Shown here one piece after another: positions 6,584 to 6,916 of a stretch of DNA of 6,916 nucleotides. A program made the translations under genes and the position numbers. Each line of letters opens with the position of its first letter. Position 1 is the stretch's first letter. The stretch comes from UBA6080 sp964607515 (lineage in GTDB: Bacteria; Fermentibacterota; Fermentibacteria; Fermentibacterales; JCC-6). Location of the stretch: contig CAZSKU010000041.1 of assembly GCA_964607515.1 (NCBI GenBank), positions 1-6,916 on the forward strand, in the 5' to 3' direction. The notes under the pieces were generated by a model. That model searched no databases and was not told the DNA's origin. It saw only the letters and a program-made list of their open reading frames with translations.

Positions 6584-6916
6584 ATTCCCGGTCCATCAAT
6601 GAAGCATTGTCGGCAATGACGGCACTTGCCCGGGGTCGGAAGGAAGCGCACGGAGGTTCTGCTCCCACCCTCTTCAACTGCTTGGCTTCATGCTTCTTGC
6701 CGTGACATATCCAGCGTGCCACTGCTACTGAGGTTCGCTTCCATTCCGGTACGAAACACGCCCCCGCTACCAACCCGAATGGAACACCCGCTTTTTCGGA
6801 AGCGGGTGTTTTTCTTTTCTGCATCATAGCCGGTGGCCGGCTATACAGGTGCATGTCTATCTCGCCTGAATCGGGGTTCAATTCGATGCTCTTCACAAAG
6901 AGCCTGGCAAACTGCC
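6582..6916 (-). CDS. C-terminal end of a possible serine recombinase (partial, enters from right edge)
   Basis: A minus-strand frame is open from the right edge to a TGA at 6584-6582. Its first visible residues, QFARLFVKSIELNPDSGEID followed by MHLYSRPP, follow the pattern seen near the C-terminus of many large serine recombinases: a hydrophobic helix, I-E-hydrophobic, a short turn with D/N-P-x-x-G, then alternating hydrophobic strand residues. The catalytic N-terminal domain would be outside the window, so this is a pattern match only. From about 6823 leftward the frame runs through the terminator hairpin and the antisense of the tRNA-like 13-mer. The residues there look non-native, suggesting the original stop was lost or replaced by a recombination joint, or that the extension is spurious. 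It could also be an unrelated protein. Confidence 0.35.
   Translation of the reverse strand, partial: QFARLFVKSIELNPDSGEIDMHLYSRPPAMMQKRKTPASEKAGVPFGLVAGACFVPEWKRTSVAVARWICHGKKHEAKQLKRVGAEPPCASFRPRASAVIADNASLMDRE
6584..6759. other. Non-coding or unassigned stretch before the right-hand repeat
   Basis: I see no convincing plus-strand gene here. The minus-strand frame entering from the right edge stays open across it to a TGA at 6584-6582, but its residues match no family I know. The segment lies between two plus-strand terminators and ends in the tRNA-like 13-mer, so it could be inserted or relic DNA. A ggaaggaagc string (6638-6647) recalls the SRP RNA tetraloop region but does not fold like it. 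Confidence 0.4.
6760..6772 (+). repeat. Second copy of the 13-base tRNA-end sequence (possible attachment site)
   Basis: gcccccgctacca is identical to positions 1-13. The upstream bases do not form a T arm: the loop position would read tacgaaa and the stem bases do not pair. This is therefore an isolated tRNA 3' end and not a whole tRNA. A terminator follows 11 bases later, mirroring the arrangement at the left end. A direct repeat of a tRNA 3' end is the classic footprint of integration into a tRNA gene, but 13 bases alone is modest evidence. Confidence 0.5.
6783..6820 (+). terminator. Rho-independent terminator after the second tRNA-end copy
   Basis: A perfect 10-bp stem, aacacccgct (6783-6792) with agcgggtgtt (6801-6810), encloses an 8-base loop and is followed by a T-rich tract (6809-6819). 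It acts on the plus strand. No plus-strand gene immediately upstream explains it except the 13-base tRNA-like end, so it may be the original terminator of the tRNA gene. Confidence 0.8.
6826..6844. repeat. 8-bp perfect inverted repeat
   Basis: atagccgg (6826-6833) and ccggctat (6837-6844) flank three bases. The dyad lies inside the minus-strand frame, where it encodes YSRPPAM, and next to the terminator hairpin. It could be part of a recombinase binding or crossover region, or be chance. Confidence 0.45.

Noticed and set aside
6630..6655. Possible small SRP RNA, because of the ggaaggaagc string at 6638-6647
   Set aside because: The tetraloop-closing bases do not pair as in SRP domain IV: only c37-g42 (6637/6642) pairs well and the next pairs are wobble or mismatch. 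The symmetric loop sequence is also wrong and no flanking long helix is visible.
6740..6772. A complete tRNA ending at 6772
   Set aside because: The T-loop position reads tacgaaa, the T stem does not pair, and no D or anticodon arm appears upstream. Only the last 13 bases are tRNA-like.

Overview
The window reads as a secretion-rich piece of an uncultivated bacterium, probably from the FCB superphylum. Candidatus Fermentibacterota/Aegiribacteria-like lineages are my best guess; no marker gene is present to prove it. The grounds are three proteins with signal peptides, a C-terminal domain of the T9SS/FlgD-like sorting type, FG-GAP propeller repeats, and a lineage-restricted-looking motif in the middle gene. 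Base composition is moderate to GC-rich and varies within the window.

Layout. Positions 1-13 look like the CCA end of a tRNA, possibly initiator tRNA, followed by a strong rho-independent terminator (27-63). A small secreted beta-sandwich-like protein lies on the minus strand (841-176). A divergent intergenic region of about 375 bp holds candidate promoters in both directions, small palindromes and a 12-C homopolymer inside a possible promoter spacer. A two-gene plus-strand operon follows. The first gene (1217-2542) encodes a secreted propeller-like protein. One base later comes a 1330-residue multidomain protein (2544-6536): M23 metallopeptidase, uncharacterised region, Ig-like domain, eight-repeat FG-GAP propeller, Fn3-like domain, F5/8C-like domain and sorting domain. 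It ends at a hairpin terminator (6553-6578).

The right end holds a second exact copy of the 13-base tRNA-end sequence (6760-6772), again followed by a perfect-stem terminator (6783-6810). Beyond it, an open minus-strand frame enters from the right edge and resembles the C-terminus of a serine recombinase. Together these suggest that the block between the two 13-mers is cargo inserted at a tRNA 3' end. This is inference, because neither the tRNA body nor the recombinase core is inside the window.

Working model: the operon makes a surface-attached or released cell-wall-active enzyme with several binding modules, plus a co-translated secreted partner. The divergent gene adds another exported protein. 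The poly-C tract could make operon expression phase-variable.
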